From Halovulum dunhuangense (GTDB lineage: Bacteria; Pseudomonadota; Alphaproteobacteria; Rhodobacterales; Rhodobacteraceae), in contig NZ_JABFBC010000001.1 in assembly GCF_013093415.1 (NCBI RefSeq), forward strand, positions 1,736,001 to 1,800,000: DNA of 64,000 nt. The letters are read 5' to 3'. Each line of letters opens with the position of its first letter. Positions within the stretch are counted from its first letter, which is position 1. The position numbers and the translations under genes were made by a program. The notes beneath the pieces were generated by a model, which was not told where the DNA came from, searched no databases, and saw only the letters and a program-made list of their open reading frames with translations. Shown one piece after another: positions 8,242-17,173 of this stretch.

Positions 8242-9894
8242 TCATGCCGGCTGGGGCAGGGCCATGTCGGCGCTGCGGGCGCCGTTGCGCGCGATCGCGC
8301 GGATCAGCAGGATCACCGGCAAGAGCCCGAAGGCCATGATCACCAGCGAGGGCAGCGCCGCCTCGGTCAGCCGCTCGTCCGCGGCCAGCCTGTGCGCCTG
8401 CACCGCCAGCGTGTCGAAGTTGAAGGGCCGCATGATCAGCGTCGCGGGAAGTTCCTTCATCACGTCCACGAAGACGATCAGCAGCCCGGTCAGCACCGCG
8501 GTGCGCATCAGCGGCAGGTGCACGCGGCGCATCAGCCCCGCGGGGCTTTGCCCCAGCGTGCGCGCGGCCGCGTCGATGTTGGGATTGATCGCCGTGATCC
8601 CGGTGTCGAAGGCGCTGAGCGCCGCCGCCATGAAGCGCACCATGTAGGCCATCACCAGCACCCAGATCGAGCCGGTGAACAGAAGCCCGGTCGAGATGTC
8701 GAAATTCGCCCGCATCCAGGCGTCGAGCCCGTTGTCGAGGGCTGCGAAGGGCACCATCAGACCCACCGCGATCACCCCGCCGGGCACCGCGTAGCCCAGC
8801 CCCGCGACCAGCGTCAGGCCGCGCGTCGTGCGGGTGCGGTGCAGGCGGGCGAGCGTGCCCAGCACCACCGCCGCGCCGACGGTGACGACGGCCGCCACCG
8901 CGCCCAGCGTCAGCGAGTTGCGCATGAAGGCCTGGTAGCGGGGCGAGAGCAGGGATTGCTGCGCCTCCATCGCCATTTCGGCCAGGATGACCGTGGGCAG
9001 CAGGAAGCCGAACAGCACCGGCAGCAGGCACCACAGCGCGGCCGCCCAGCCGCGCGCGCCGCGCAGCACCTGCGGGGCCATCTCGGCGCCGGTGCGCTGC
9101 GGGTAGCGCTTGGCGGCGCCGCGCTGGATCCGCTCGAGGGTGGCGAGCAGCAGCGCGACGCTGAGCAGGCAAAGCGCCAGCTGCGCGGCCGCCGCCCGGT
9201 CGCCCATGGAAAACCACGCCTGGTAGATCCCGGTCGCGAAGGTCTGCACCCCGAAATAGGACACGGTGCCGAAATCGGCGATCGTTTCCATCACCGTGAG
9301 CAGCACGCCCCCGGCGATGGCGGGCCGCGCCATCGGCAGGCTGACCCGCAGGAAGGCCTGCCATGGCCCCTTGCCCAGCACGCGGGCCGCGAGATAGCCG
9401 CCAAAGCTTTGCTGAAGAAAGGCCGCCCGCGCGAGCAGGTAGACGTAGGGGTAAAGCACCAGCGTCAGCATGGCGGCCGCCCCACCGAGTGAGCGGATTT
9501 CCGGGAACCAGTAGTCGCGCGGGCCCAGCTCGAACGTCGCGCGCAGCCAGGTCTGCACGGCGCCGGGGTGGTCCAGCAGGTCGGTATAGGCATAGGCCAG
9601 CACATAGGCCGGAAACGCCAGCGGAAGTGCCAGCATCACCTCTAGAAGGCGCGCGCCGGGAAAGCGGCAGGTGGTCACGAGCCAGGCGGTCGAGGTGCCG
9701 ATCACGAAGGTGCCCAGCGCCACCAGCGAGACAAGCTGCACCGTGGTCCAGGTGTAGCGCGGCAGCACAGTCGCGGCGAGGCTGGTCCAGATGTCGCCCG
9801 AGCCCGTCGCCGCCGCCAGCACCACGGCCAGGATCGGCAGCAGACACAGGGCCGCCACCGCATAGGCCAGGGTCCGCAGAAGCCGTTCCGCCAT
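8242..9894 (-). CDS. fbpB: Ferric-iron ABC transporter permease, two fused domains
   Basis: This 550-residue inner-membrane permease consists of two homologous halves of about six helices each, as usual for FbpB/SfuB-type iron permeases. EAA-like cytoplasmic loops that dock the ATPase are visible at about residues 169-195 (AARVLGKGPWQAFLRVSLP) and 440-470 (DAAARTLGQSPAGLMRR). The start at 9894 has GAGG about 10 bp upstream. A longer in-frame start at 9960 would add a hydrophilic extension without family precedent. It is convergent with fbpA and divergent from the sugar dehydrogenase. The ATP-binding subunit must be encoded elsewhere. Confidence 0.9.
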   Translation of the reverse strand: MAERLLRTLAYAVAALCLLPILAVVLAAATGSGDIWTSLAATVLPRYTWTTVQLVSLVALGTFVIGTSTAWLVTTCRFPGARLLEVMLALPLAFPAYVLAYAYTDLLDHPGAVQTWLRATFELGPRDYWFPEIRSLGGAAAMLTLVLYPYVYLLARAAFLQQSFGGYLAARVLGKGPWQAFLRVSLPMARPAIAGGVLLTVMETIADFGTVSYFGVQTFATGIYQAWFSMGDRAAAAQLALCLLSVALLLATLERIQRGAAKRYPQRTGAEMAPQVLRGARGWAAALWCLLPVLFGFLLPTVILAEMAMEAQQSLLSPRYQAFMRNSLTLGAVAAVVTVGAAVVLGTLARLHRTRTTRGLTLVAGLGYAVPGGVIAVGLMVPFAALDNGLDAWMRANFDISTGLLFTGSIWVLVMAYMVRFMAAALSAFDTGITAINPNIDAAARTLGQSPAGLMRRVHLPLMRTAVLTGLLIVFVDVMKELPATLIMRPFNFDTLAVQAHRLAADERLTEAALPSLVIMAFGLLPVILLIRAIARNGARSADMALPQPA

Positions 9895-9986
9895 CGCATC
9901 ATCCTCACATTCGCGTGGGACAGGCTGGCCCGTGGCCGCCGTGCCCGTATCATCAATCAAACCCTATAACGGAATGGGAGCCGGAG

Positions 9987-11105
9987 ATGAAACGCCTCTT
10001 CGCCACGCTTGCAGCCCCGATCCTCGCGGCGGCCCTGGCCGCATCTGCCCTGGCGCAGGATGTCCGGGACACAAGCGCGGGCCCGGTCCGCGTGGACCGG
10101 ATGATCGCGGGGCTGAACGAGCCCTGGGCCATCGGTTTCCTGCCCGGGGGCGGGGTGCTGGTGACGGAACGCGCCGGCCGGCTGCTGCATGTGAGGGGCG
10201 GCGACGCGGTGCCCGTCGCGGGCGTGCCGCAGGTGGCGCAGCTGGGGCAGGGCGGGCTGCTGGATGTCGTGATCGCGCGCGATTTCGCCCAGAGCCGCGA
10301 GATCTTTCTCAGCTTCGCCGAACCCGCCGGTGGCGGCGCGCGCACCGCGCTGGCGGTCGCGCGGATGTCGCAGGATGGCACCGCGCTGGAAAACCTGCGG
10401 GTCATCTTCCGCATGTCCGAGTCGTCCGGCCGGGGCCAGCATTTCGGCTCGCGCATCGTCGAGGCGCGGGACGGCACGCTGTTCCTGACCATCGGCGACC
10501 GGGGCGACGCGGACGAGGCGCAGAACCCCCGCGTGCACAACGGCAAGGTGATCCGCGTCGCCCGCGACGGGTCGATCCCGGGCGACAACCCCTTCGCCGA
10601 CGGCGCGCAGGCGCTGCCCGAGATCTGGTCGATCGGCCATCGCAACCCGCAGGGCGCCGCGCTCGATGCCGAGGGGCGGCTCTGGACGGTGGCGCATGGC
10701 GCGCGCGGCGGGGACGAGGTGAACCGCCCCGAGGCGGGGCGCAACTACGGCTGGCCGGTGATTTCCTTCGGGCGGCACTATACCGGCCTCAGGATCGGTG
10801 TGGGCAGCACCCGTGCGGGCATGGAGCAGCCGTTGTTCTACTGGGATCCCTCGATCGCGCCCTCGGGCATGATGATCTATTCCGGGCGGCTGTTTCCCGA
10901 ATGGCAGGGCGACGTGTTCGTGGGCGCGCTGCAATACGACACGGTCGTGCGCCTGGACGTGGACGGCAACCGCCTGTCCGAGGGTGAGCGGCTGTTCGCG
11001 GACGACTACATCCGCATCCGCGACGTGCGCGAGGCGCCGGACGGGGCGATCTGGTTCCTGTCCGTGGGCGACGGCGCGGCCTACAGGGTCACGCCGGCCG
11101 ACTGA
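9987..11105 (+). CDS. PQQ-dependent sugar dehydrogenase (soluble GDH/Asd family)
   Basis: This 372-residue periplasmic six-bladed beta-propeller is predicted to oxidise aldose sugars with pyrroloquinoline quinone. The signal peptide MKRLFATLAAPILAAALAASALA precedes blade 1, NEPWAIGFLPGG. Family landmarks are the catalytic-His strand GRGQHFGSRI, HNGKVIRV, SIGHRNPQG and NYGWPVIS. These are typical of the broad YliI/Asd group, whose natural substrates are often unknown. A GGGAG lies 6 bp before the ATG. It stands alone, divergent from fbpB, with the copZ gene converging on its 3' end. Confidence 0.88.
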   Translation: MKRLFATLAAPILAAALAASALAQDVRDTSAGPVRVDRMIAGLNEPWAIGFLPGGGVLVTERAGRLLHVRGGDAVPVAGVPQVAQLGQGGLLDVVIARDFAQSREIFLSFAEPAGGGARTALAVARMSQDGTALENLRVIFRMSESSGRGQHFGSRIVEARDGTLFLTIGDRGDADEAQNPRVHNGKVIRVARDGSIPGDNPFADGAQALPEIWSIGHRNPQGAALDAEGRLWTVAHGARGGDEVNRPEAGRNYGWPVISFGRHYTGLRIGVGSTRAGMEQPLFYWDPSIAPSGMMIYSGRLFPEWQGDVFVGALQYDTVVRLDVDGNRLSEGERLFADDYIRIRDVREAPDGAIWFLSVGDGAAYRVTPAD

Positions 11106-11111
11106 GGTGGC

Positions 11112-11309
11112 TCAGGCGCGGGTCGCCTCGTAGCCCGCGCCCTTGAGCGCCGCCAGGATCGACGCCTCGGTCTGGGGTGTCTCGACGCTGACGGTGCGGG
11201 CGGACAGGTCCACACGCACCGCGGCGTTCGGATCGAGCGCGTGCAGCGCCTTTTCGATCGCGGCCTTGCAATGCCCGCAGCTCATGTCGGGGACGTGGAA
11301 GGTGGTCAT
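11112..11309 (-). CDS. copZ: Copper chaperone CopZ (HMA domain)
   Basis: This 65-residue cytoplasmic ferredoxin-like protein has the metal-binding loop MSCGHC (residues 9-14, Cys11 and Cys14). It would carry Cu(I) to the P-type ATPase or to a CueR-type regulator. Its length equals one HMA domain. The gene has its own CueR-type promoter 28 bp upstream of the start, so it should be co-induced with copA although about 9 kb separate them. It converges with the sugar dehydrogenase, with 6 bp between the two stops. It may compensate for the absence of an HMA domain in this copA. Confidence 0.95.
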   Translation of the reverse strand: MTTFHVPDMSCGHCKAAIEKALHALDPNAAVRVDLSARTVSVETPQTEASILAALKGAGYEATRA

Positions 11310-11336
11310 CGGATGCTCCTGTCATGCTTCCGCACC

Positions 11337-11367
11337 CAGATGGGGCTTCCTGCTGCTGGAAGGTCAA
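11337..11367 (-). promoter_or_regulatory. CueR-type promoter/operator of copZ
   Basis: The minus strand has a -35 TTGACC (11362-11367), a 19-bp spacer and a -10 position at 11337-11342 (CATCTG). The spacer region contains the perfect dyad CTTCC-N7-GGAAG (11346-11362). This is the textbook layout for copper-responsive MerR-family activators and matches the copA site. Confidence 0.82.
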
Positions 11368-11379
11368 GCCCCCTGAGGC

Positions 11380-12150
11380 TCATTTCGGCGCCATGCGGAT
11401 CGCGCCATCGAGGCGCACCACCGCGCCGTTCATCATCGGGTTCTCGATCATGTGGCGCACCAGCGACGCGAATTCCGCCGGGTCGCCCAGCCGCGGCGGA
11501 AAGGGCACCGAGGCGCCCAGCGATTCCTGCACCTGGGGCGGCAGCCCCGCCACCATCGGCGTGCGGAACAGGCCCGGCGCGATGGAATTGACCCGGATGC
11601 CGAGCGCCGCCAGATCGCGCGCCATCGGCAGGGTCATGGCTGCGACCGCCCCTTTCGAGGCGGCATAGCCGATCTGGCCGATCTGCCCCTCGAAGGCCGC
11701 GACGGACGCGGTGGTCACGATCGCGCCGCGCTCTGCGTCCCGGCCCATGGGCGCAAGCCCGCCCATCTGCGCCGCAGCCTGGCTGACAAGATGGAAGGTG
11801 CCCATCAGGTTGACCGCGATCACCCGGTCGAACAGGGCGGGGTCGTGCGGGCTGCCATCTTTCGCCACCGTCCGCGCGCCGGGCGCGATGCCCGCGCAGG
11901 CCACCGCGATCCGCGCGGGCCCATGCACGGCCGCCGCCGCCGACAGCGCATCGGCCACGGCGGCGCTGTCGGTCACGTCGCACATCAGGAACAGCCCGCC
12001 CAGGCTTTCGGCCAGTTCCGCCCCCGTATCGGGGTTCAGGTCCAGGATCGTCACCGGCGCGCCGGCCGCGGCCAGGATGCGCGCGGTTTCCGCCCCGAGC
12101 CCCGATGCGCCGCCGCTGATGATCGCGGGGGTGTCCTCTCCGATCCGCAT
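11380..12150 (-). CDS. Short-chain dehydrogenase, 3-hydroxyacyl-CoA/17-beta-HSD10-like
   Basis: This 256-residue NAD(P)-dependent oxidoreductase has the cofactor loop SGGASGLG (residues 12-19), followed by TILDLN (acidic residue favouring NAD). Next come the VACAGIA strand, the catalytic Ser in TTASVAAFEG and the YAASK pair. The layout and C-terminal LDGAIRM ending resemble type II 3-hydroxyacyl-CoA dehydrogenases, so a fatty- or branched-acyl-CoA role is likely. The inner ATG at 12150 was chosen, since the longer reading adds residues that overlap the rhodanese gene. The two genes are only 4 bp apart and probably cotranscribed. Confidence 0.85.
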   Translation of the reverse strand: MRIGEDTPAIISGGASGLGAETARILAAAGAPVTILDLNPDTGAELAESLGGLFLMCDVTDSAAVADALSAAAAVHGPARIAVACAGIAPGARTVAKDGSPHDPALFDRVIAVNLMGTFHLVSQAAAQMGGLAPMGRDAERGAIVTTASVAAFEGQIGQIGYAASKGAVAAMTLPMARDLAALGIRVNSIAPGLFRTPMVAGLPPQVQESLGASVPFPPRLGDPAEFASLVRHMIENPMMNGAVVRLDGAIRMAPK

Positions 12151-12154
12151 GGGG

Positions 12155-12538
12155 TCAGTCCTTTGCCGCCACGGGGCCGCCGGCGGATTTCCAGCCGGAA
12201 AAGCCGTCGCGCACATGGGTCACGCCCGCAAGCCCCATCTCCTGCGCCGTCCGTGCCGCCAGCGCCGAGCGCCAGCCCGAGGCGCAGTAGAACACGAAGC
12301 GGCCGCCCGACTGGAACTGCGGCTTGGCATAGGGGCTTTCGGGGTCGATCCAGAATTCCAGCATGCCGCGCGGGCAGTGAAACGCACCCGGGATCATGCC
12401 GTCCCGCTGCAATTCGCGGATGTCGCGCAGATCGACGAAGGTGACGCCCTCGGCCCCGTGCAGCGCCATCGCCTCGGACGCGGGGATGTTGTCCACGATC
12501 CCGTTGGCTTCGGCCACCATGTCCTTCACCGTCTTCAT
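12155..12538 (-). CDS. Rhodanese-domain sulfurtransferase
   Basis: This 127-residue protein is a single rhodanese domain. The active-site loop is CASGWRS (residues 85-91), with Cys85 as the persulfide-forming residue. The upstream FVDLRDIRE and downstream VRDGFSGWKSAGGP motifs are typical. It probably handles sulfane sulfur in the cytoplasm. The ATG at 12538 has GGAG 7 bp upstream. It is the first gene of a two-gene unit with the SDR. A 10-bp inverted repeat lies in the divergent region before it. Confidence 0.9.
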   Translation of the reverse strand: MKTVKDMVAEANGIVDNIPASEAMALHGAEGVTFVDLRDIRELQRDGMIPGAFHCPRGMLEFWIDPESPYAKPQFQSGGRFVFYCASGWRSALAARTAQEMGLAGVTHVRDGFSGWKSAGGPVAAKD

Positions 12539-12633
12539 CGCGCGCTCCGTTACTGTCTCGTTGCGCAAGGAGTAGCAGAGCGATTGTCGGGGAAACAGGG
12601 GGTAGGGCGGCACGGCAATACATCACGAACAGG

Positions 12634-12665
12634 AATGGAAATGCAGATAAACATTCATTTCCATT
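12634..12665. promoter_or_regulatory. 10-bp perfect inverted repeat in rhodanese upstream region
   Basis: AATGGAAATG and CATTTCCATT are separated by 12 AT-rich bases. The element lies between the rhodanese (minus) and a small plus-strand gene, in an AT-rich island of an otherwise GC-rich region. It is a candidate operator for either or both genes. Confidence 0.5.
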
Positions 12666-12736
12666 ATGGCGCGCTGCGGCATATCTGGCTGTCATCCCGG
12701 ATCGCCCGGAACCGTCAGCCTGAAAGGACCGCCGCC

Positions 12737-12937
12737 ATGAACACCCGGACCCTGACCGAAGCGACCACGCCCGCACCGCTGAGCGGCGCGGACCGCGACG
12801 TGGTGCGAACCCTTGCCTTCGTGGCGCTGACCGTGGTCGCCGGCCACGCGCTTGCCGCCCTGATCGGCGCCGCCGGACTCGAAGCCGCGCCGGCAGTCGT
12901 TGCCGACTGGCACGGCAACGTCGCCGCCAGCCGCTGA
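12737..12937 (+). CDS. Hypothetical 66-residue protein with one hydrophobic helix
   Basis: The start has AAAGGA 8 bp upstream. Residues 1-24 are polar, and a hydrophobic helix (about 25-50, TLAFVALTVVAGHALAALIG) leads to a short C-terminal tail. I recognise no family. The good ribosome site and G/C-rich codon use support a real gene. It sits opposite the rhodanese across the inverted repeat, which hints at shared control. Confidence 0.5.
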   Translation: MNTRTLTEATTPAPLSGADRDVVRTLAFVALTVVAGHALAALIGAAGLEAAPAVVADWHGNVAASR

Positions 12938-13106
12938 TCCCGCGCCTCCCCTGCCTGCCCGCCGCCTTCGCCCGCAGGGGGATGCCTGCGGCGGGCGGTG
13001 TGGTTCCCCCGCCGGAACATCACGGGGCATCGTCGCTGGTAATGCCCGGCGCGCTTGCCTATAACGCGGCTGTTGAAAATCGGGGGACGACTCGGGAGCG
13101 AGAGCG

Positions 13107-14477
13107 ATGACTTCTGCGTGGAACAAGACCGCATGGCGCAACCATGAGCGGATCCAGATGCCGGATTATCCGGACCAGGCCGCTTTGGGCGAGGTGGAGG
13201 CAAAGCTCGCCACCTATCCGCCGCTGGTCTTTGCCGGAGAGGCGCGCCGCCTGAAGGCGGAGCTGGCGCAGGTCGTCGAGGGCAAGGCGTTCCTGCTTCA
13301 GGGCGGCGATTGCGCGGAAAGCTTCGCGGAATTCTCGGCCGACAATATCCGCGACACCTTCAAGGTGATGTTGCAGATGGCGGTGGTCCTGACCTTCGGG
13401 GCGAAGCTGCCGGTGGTCAAGATCGGCCGCATGGCCGGCCAGTTCGCCAAGCCCCGTTCCGCGCCCACGGAAGTGGTGGACGGCGTCACGCTGCCGATCT
13501 ATCGCGGCGACATCATCAACGATACCGCGCCCACGCTGGATGCGCGCATGCCCGATCCGCAGCGCATGCTTCAGGCCTATACCCAGGCGGCGGCGTCGCT
13601 GAACCTGCTGCGCGCCTTCAGCCAGGGCGGTTTCGCAGACATCGCGCGGGTGCACAGCTGGACGCTGGGCTTCACCTCGGACACGCCGGGCTACGAGAAG
13701 TATCACAAGCTGGCGAACCGCATCCATGAAAGCCTGGAATTCATGGAAGCGGCGGGCGTCAGCGGCGACACGGTGGACGCGCTGCACCGCGTCGATTTCT
13801 TCACCAGCCACGAGGCGCTGCTGCTGGAATACGAAGAGGCGCTGTGCCGGGTGGACAGCACCTCGGGCCTGCCGGTGGCGGGCTCGGGCCACATGATCTG
13901 GATCGGCGACCGCACCCGCCAGCCCGACGGCGCCCATGTCGAGTTCTGCCGCGGCGTGCAGAACCCGATCGGCCTGAAATGCGGCCCCTCGATCACCGAG
14001 GACGACCTGCTGCGCCTGATCGAGAAGCTGAACCCCGCCAACGAGGCGGGCCGGCTGACGCTGATCAACCGCTTCGGCGCCGGAAAGGTGGGCGAGCACC
14101 TTCCCAAGCTGATCCGCGCCGTCGAGCGCGAGGGCTTCAAGGTGCTGTGGTCCTGCGATCCGATGCATGGCAACACGATCAAGTCCGACTCGGGCTACAA
14201 GACCCGTCCCTTCGAGCGGGTCCTGCGCGAGGTGCGCGAGTTCTTCGCCGTGCACGAGGCCGAGGGCACCTATCCGGGCGGGGTGCATTTCGAGATGACC
14301 GGCAAGGACGTCACCGAATGCACCGGCGGCCTGCGCGCCGTGGCGGACGAGGATCTGTCGGACCGCTACCACACCGTCTGCGACCCGCGCCTGAACGCGG
14401 CGCAGTCGCTGGAGCTGGCCTTCCTGGTGGCCGAGGAGCTGCACCAGCGCCGCGAGGCGCAGCGCGCGGCGGTCTGA
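13107..14477 (+). CDS. Class II (plant-type) DAHP synthase
   Basis: This 456-residue 3-deoxy-D-arabino-heptulosonate-7-phosphate synthase catalyses the first step of the shikimate pathway (PEP plus erythrose-4-phosphate). Type II signatures are clear: [12 protein letters not shown] (about 60-71), [40 protein letters not shown] and [10 protein letters not shown]. The length matches the family. It is followed by a GC hairpin and one copy of the 33-bp repeat, then serB. No leader peptide or trp-like attenuator was seen upstream. Confidence 0.95.
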   Translation: MTSAWNKTAWRNHERIQMPDYPDQAALGEVEAKLATYPPLVFAGEARRLKAELAQVVEGKAFLLQGGDCAESFAEFSADNIRDTFKVMLQMAVVLTFGAKLPVVKIGRMAGQFAKPRSAPTEVVDGVTLPIYRGDIINDTAPTLDARMPDPQRMLQAYTQAAASLNLLRAFSQGGFADIARVHSWTLGFTSDTPGYEKYHKLANRIHESLEFMEAAGVSGDTVDALHRVDFFTSHEALLLEYEEALCRVDSTSGLPVAGSGHMIWIGDRTRQPDGAHVEFCRGVQNPIGLKCGPSITEDDLLRLIEKLNPANEAGRLTLINRFGAGKVGEHLPKLIRAVEREGFKVLWSCDPMHGNTIKSDSGYKTRPFERVLREVREFFAVHEAEGTYPGGVHFEMTGKDVTECTGGLRAVADEDLSDRYHTVCDPRLNAAQSLELAFLVAEELHQRREAQRAAV

Positions 14478-14482
14478 AGCGA

Positions 14483-14504
14483 CCCGGCCGCGGGCGCGGC
14501 CGGG
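14483..14504 (+). terminator. GC-rich hairpin after DAHP synthase
   Basis: A perfect 9-bp stem CCCGGCCGC/GCGGCCGGG with a 4-nt loop starts 5 bp past the stop. It runs directly into the 33-bp repeat instead of a T-tract, so termination efficiency is uncertain. Confidence 0.45.
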
Positions 14505-14537
14505 GCCTCCGGCGGGGATATTTGAAGAAAGTGGAAG
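14505..14537 (+). repeat. 33-bp intergenic repeat, copy A
   Basis: It begins GCCTCCGGCGGGGATATTT and ends AAAGTGGAAG. It is identical to copy B (23695-23727, minus) and differs at two positions from copy C (60476-60508). Confidence 0.85.
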
Positions 14538-14589
14538 GGCAGGGGCGTGTCGCGCGGCGCGCCCGCTGTCATTCAGGAAAGGGGCAGGC

Positions 14590-15447
14590 ATGGGCGGGCA
14601 GTTCCTGGTGGTGACGACCGAGGGTGTCGTCGGCGACGACCTGGTGGGCGAGGTGATCGCGCGGGCAGGTGCCGGCGCGGGCACGCCGCGGCGACTGGGC
14701 AAGGGCGCGGTGGAGATCCCGCTTGCCGCGATGATCGACGATCTGGCGCCGCTCCGGCAGGGGCTGGCGGCGGATGTGAACCAGGTCGCGGCTGATGCGC
14801 GGCGCAAGGCGATCCTGATCGCGGACATGGACAGCACCATCATCTCGGTCGAGTGCATCGACGAGCTGGCCGATTACGCGGGCGTCAAGGAGCATGTCGC
14901 CCGCATCACCGAGGCGGCGATGCGGGGCGAGCTGGATTTCGAGCAGGCGCTTTTCGCCCGCGTGGAACTGCTCCGCGGCCTGCCGGTGTCTGTGCTGCAA
15001 TCCTGCTACGACGAACGGGTGCGGCTGAACCCGGGGGCGGCCGCGATGGTGGGCGGCATGAACGCCGCCGGCGCGCGCACGGCACTTGTCTCGGGCGGTT
15101 TCACCTTCTTCACCGAGCGCGTGGCCGCTGCCGCGGGCTTCCAGAGCAACCAGGCCAACGTGCTGGAAGAGGCGGACGGCCGTCTGACCGGCAGCGTCCG
15201 CCTGCCGGTGCTCGGCCGGCAGGCCAAGGCCGACGCGCTGGACGCGCTGTGTGCCGAGCGGGGCGTCACGCCGCGCGACGTGGTCGCCATCGGCGATGGG
15301 GCGAACGACCTGTCGATGATCGAGAAGGCGGGGCTTGGCGTGGCCTATCGCGCGAAGCCCGCGCTCAGGGAAAAGGCGGACGCGGTTCTGGACCATTCGG
15401 ACCTGACCGCGGTGCTGGCGCTTCAGGGCCTGCCCCTGCCGTCCTGA
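14590..15447 (+). CDS. serB: Phosphoserine phosphatase
   Basis: This 285-residue HAD-superfamily enzyme removes phosphate from O-phosphoserine, the last step of serine synthesis. The catalytic motif DMDST is at residues 79-83, followed by SVECIDELA, the SGGFTFF motif II, the conserved Lys around GRQAKAD, and GDGANDLSM motif III. The first 70 residues form the ACT-like N-terminal region usual in SerB. The ATG has AAAGGGG upstream. Its 3' end overlaps the convergent PAS-domain gene by 25 bp. Confidence 0.95.
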   Translation: MGGQFLVVTTEGVVGDDLVGEVIARAGAGAGTPRRLGKGAVEIPLAAMIDDLAPLRQGLAADVNQVAADARRKAILIADMDSTIISVECIDELADYAGVKEHVARITEAAMRGELDFEQALFARVELLRGLPVSVLQSCYDERVRLNPGAAAMVGGMNAAGARTALVSGGFTFFTERVAAAAGFQSNQANVLEEADGRLTGSVRLPVLGRQAKADALDALCAERGVTPRDVVAIGDGANDLSMIEKAGLGVAYRAKPALREKADAVLDHSDLTAVLALQGLPLPS

Positions 15448-16088
15448 CCGCCCGAAAGCAGGCGCAGATGCCCCCGGCGCCGCGGCCCGCTGACCGGCTG
15501 GGGGTTTTCCAGCAGCGACAGCGGCGGCGGGGCCGGCGGCAGCCCGTAGGCCTGCGCCGGTTCGGCAAAGCCGGGCAGGGCCTGTCGCGTTGCGCCCTGG
15601 CGGTCGTCGGTCCGCACGGGCGTTGTGATCGCGGCCGAGATCGTGAACTGCACCGGCGCGCGCATCACCCCGGCAGTGGTGATGCAGCCCAGCACCCGGG
15701 TCAGGTCGCCCAGGTCGCTGCACAGCGGCAGAAGCAGCATCCTTGCGGCGATGTCCCGCCCGAACCGGTCGGGCCCGTAGAGGTCGAGTTCCACCACCGC
15801 CGGAAGCGTCAGCACCGACTTGAGATGTGCATGGATGCCGGGCCGCGCCCGGTCGTCGAACAGCGCCTCGGGCGGCATGCCGCGCACCTCGACCCCCATG
15901 AGTTCGCACAGCGAAAGGCCCGCAAGCCGGATGCGCAATTCCTCCGGGCGGATCTGTTCGAGGATGAACAGACGTTCGAGCGCATCCTCGAACCGGCGCG
16001 GATCCAGCTCGGAGCGCAGCGGCGCGAGGCGCCCCCGGCGCAGGCTTTCCCAGTAGTCGCGCAACCCTGTCAAGGCATCCGTGTTCAT
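15423..16088 (-). CDS. PAS-fold domain protein (PAS_5 type), unknown role
   Basis: This 221-residue soluble protein looks like the alphaproteobacterial PAS_5/DUF1488-era family: an N-terminal LxxYWxSLR motif (DYWESLRRGRLAP), the acidic patch LDPRRFEDALERLFILE, then a predicted alpha/beta core. The C-terminal 60 residues are Pro/Gly-rich and probably disordered. No catalytic motif is visible. Such proteins are often stand-alone sensory modules. The inner ATG (16088) was preferred to 16133 because the family motif follows it directly. The gene overlaps serB tail-to-tail. Confidence 0.65.
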   Translation of the reverse strand: MNTDALTGLRDYWESLRRGRLAPLRSELDPRRFEDALERLFILEQIRPEELRIRLAGLSLCELMGVEVRGMPPEALFDDRARPGIHAHLKSVLTLPAVVELDLYGPDRFGRDIAARMLLLPLCSDLGDLTRVLGCITTAGVMRAPVQFTISAAITTPVRTDDRQGATRQALPGFAEPAQAYGLPPAPPPLSLLENPQPVSGPRRRGHLRLLSGGQDGRGRP

Positions 16089-16266
16089 CGCTGGCCCGTC
16101 CGTCCGCCTGATGTTCGCGGCTTTCGCGGGCATGACTATCCGCGACCGCTTGCGTTCCGCATGTCCGCAAGACTAGTCAATTTTTAGATTATTGTCCCCG
16201 GCTTTGGTAACAAATGATTAACGCTACGGCGGATGGGGTCTTGCAGGGCAAAAAGGAACGCTGACG

Positions 16267-17160
16267 ATGGCACTTTCTTCGATGACCGGCTTTTCGGCGG
16301 TGACCGGTCGGTCGGGCACGCTCGAATGGCACTGGGAGGCGCGGTCGGTCAACGGGCGCGGGCTGGACCTGCGGCTGCGGCTGCCCGAGGGGCTGGAACG
16401 GCTGGAGCCGGAAATCCGGGCCGCGGCGCAGGCCCGGCTGAACCGTGGCTCGGTCCAGATCGGTCTGCGCATTGCCGGCGGCGAGGGGGCGGCCGGGCTC
16501 GAGCTGAACCGCGAGACGCTGGCGCGCGTGCTTGCCAGCGCCGCCGAGGTCGCCCGCGCGGCCGAAGCCGAGGGGCTGCGCCTGGCCCCGATCAGCGCCG
16601 GAGAGATCCTTGCCACCCGCGGCGTGGTCGAGGGGGTGCGGCTTGCCGACCGGCTGGCCGACGCGGCCGAGGCGATCGCCGCCGATATCGACCCGTTGCT
16701 GGCGTCGCTCGTGGCGCACCGCCGCAGCGAGGGGACGGCGCTGGCCCGCGTGCTGGCCGAACAGCTGGACCGGTTGGAGGGGCTGACCGCCGCGGCGGCC
16801 GAGACGGCCGAGGCCCGCGCCGCCCGTTCGGGCGAGGTGCTGCGGGCAAGGGTGGCGGCGCTTCTTGGCGCGCAGGACAGGGTGGATGCGGACCGCCTGG
16901 CGCAGGAGCTGGCGCTTCTGGCGGTCAAATCCGACGTGACCGAGGAGCTGGACCGCCTGCGCGCCCATATCGCCGCCACCCGCGCGCTGCTGGCCGAGGG
17001 CGGGCCGGTGGGGCGCAAGCTCGATTTCCTGATGCAGGAGTTCAACCGCGAGGCCAATACCCTGTGCTCCAAGGCGCAGGATCCGGCGCTGACGGCGATC
17101 GGTCTTGATCTCAAGCTCGTCATCGATCAGATGCGCGAGCAATGCCAGAACGTCGAATAG
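16267..17160 (+). CDS. YicC/YloC-family endoribonuclease
   Basis: This is a 297-residue protein. The opening [12 protein letters not shown], the motif [15 protein letters not shown] and the C-terminal [20 protein letters not shown] are diagnostic of the YicC family, which cleaves RNA and influences small-RNA stability in enterobacteria. Its stop is directly followed by the ribosome-binding site of gmk, the arrangement seen in many bacteria (yicC-gmk). The downstream carbonic-anhydrase-like gene makes a three-gene unit. Confidence 0.93.
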   Translation: MALSSMTGFSAVTGRSGTLEWHWEARSVNGRGLDLRLRLPEGLERLEPEIRAAAQARLNRGSVQIGLRIAGGEGAAGLELNRETLARVLASAAEVARAAEAEGLRLAPISAGEILATRGVVEGVRLADRLADAAEAIAADIDPLLASLVAHRRSEGTALARVLAEQLDRLEGLTAAAAETAEARAARSGEVLRARVAALLGAQDRVDADRLAQELALLAVKSDVTEELDRLRAHIAATRALLAEGGPVGRKLDFLMQEFNREANTLCSKAQDPALTAIGLDLKLVIDQMREQCQNVE

Positions 17161-17173
17161 GAGCCCGCGCCCC

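Noticed and set aside
12938-13106. Hairpin-rich stretch before DAHP synthase as a trp/aro attenuator
   Set aside because: Several GC inverted repeats exist, but there is no leader ORF with aromatic codons and no T-tract.
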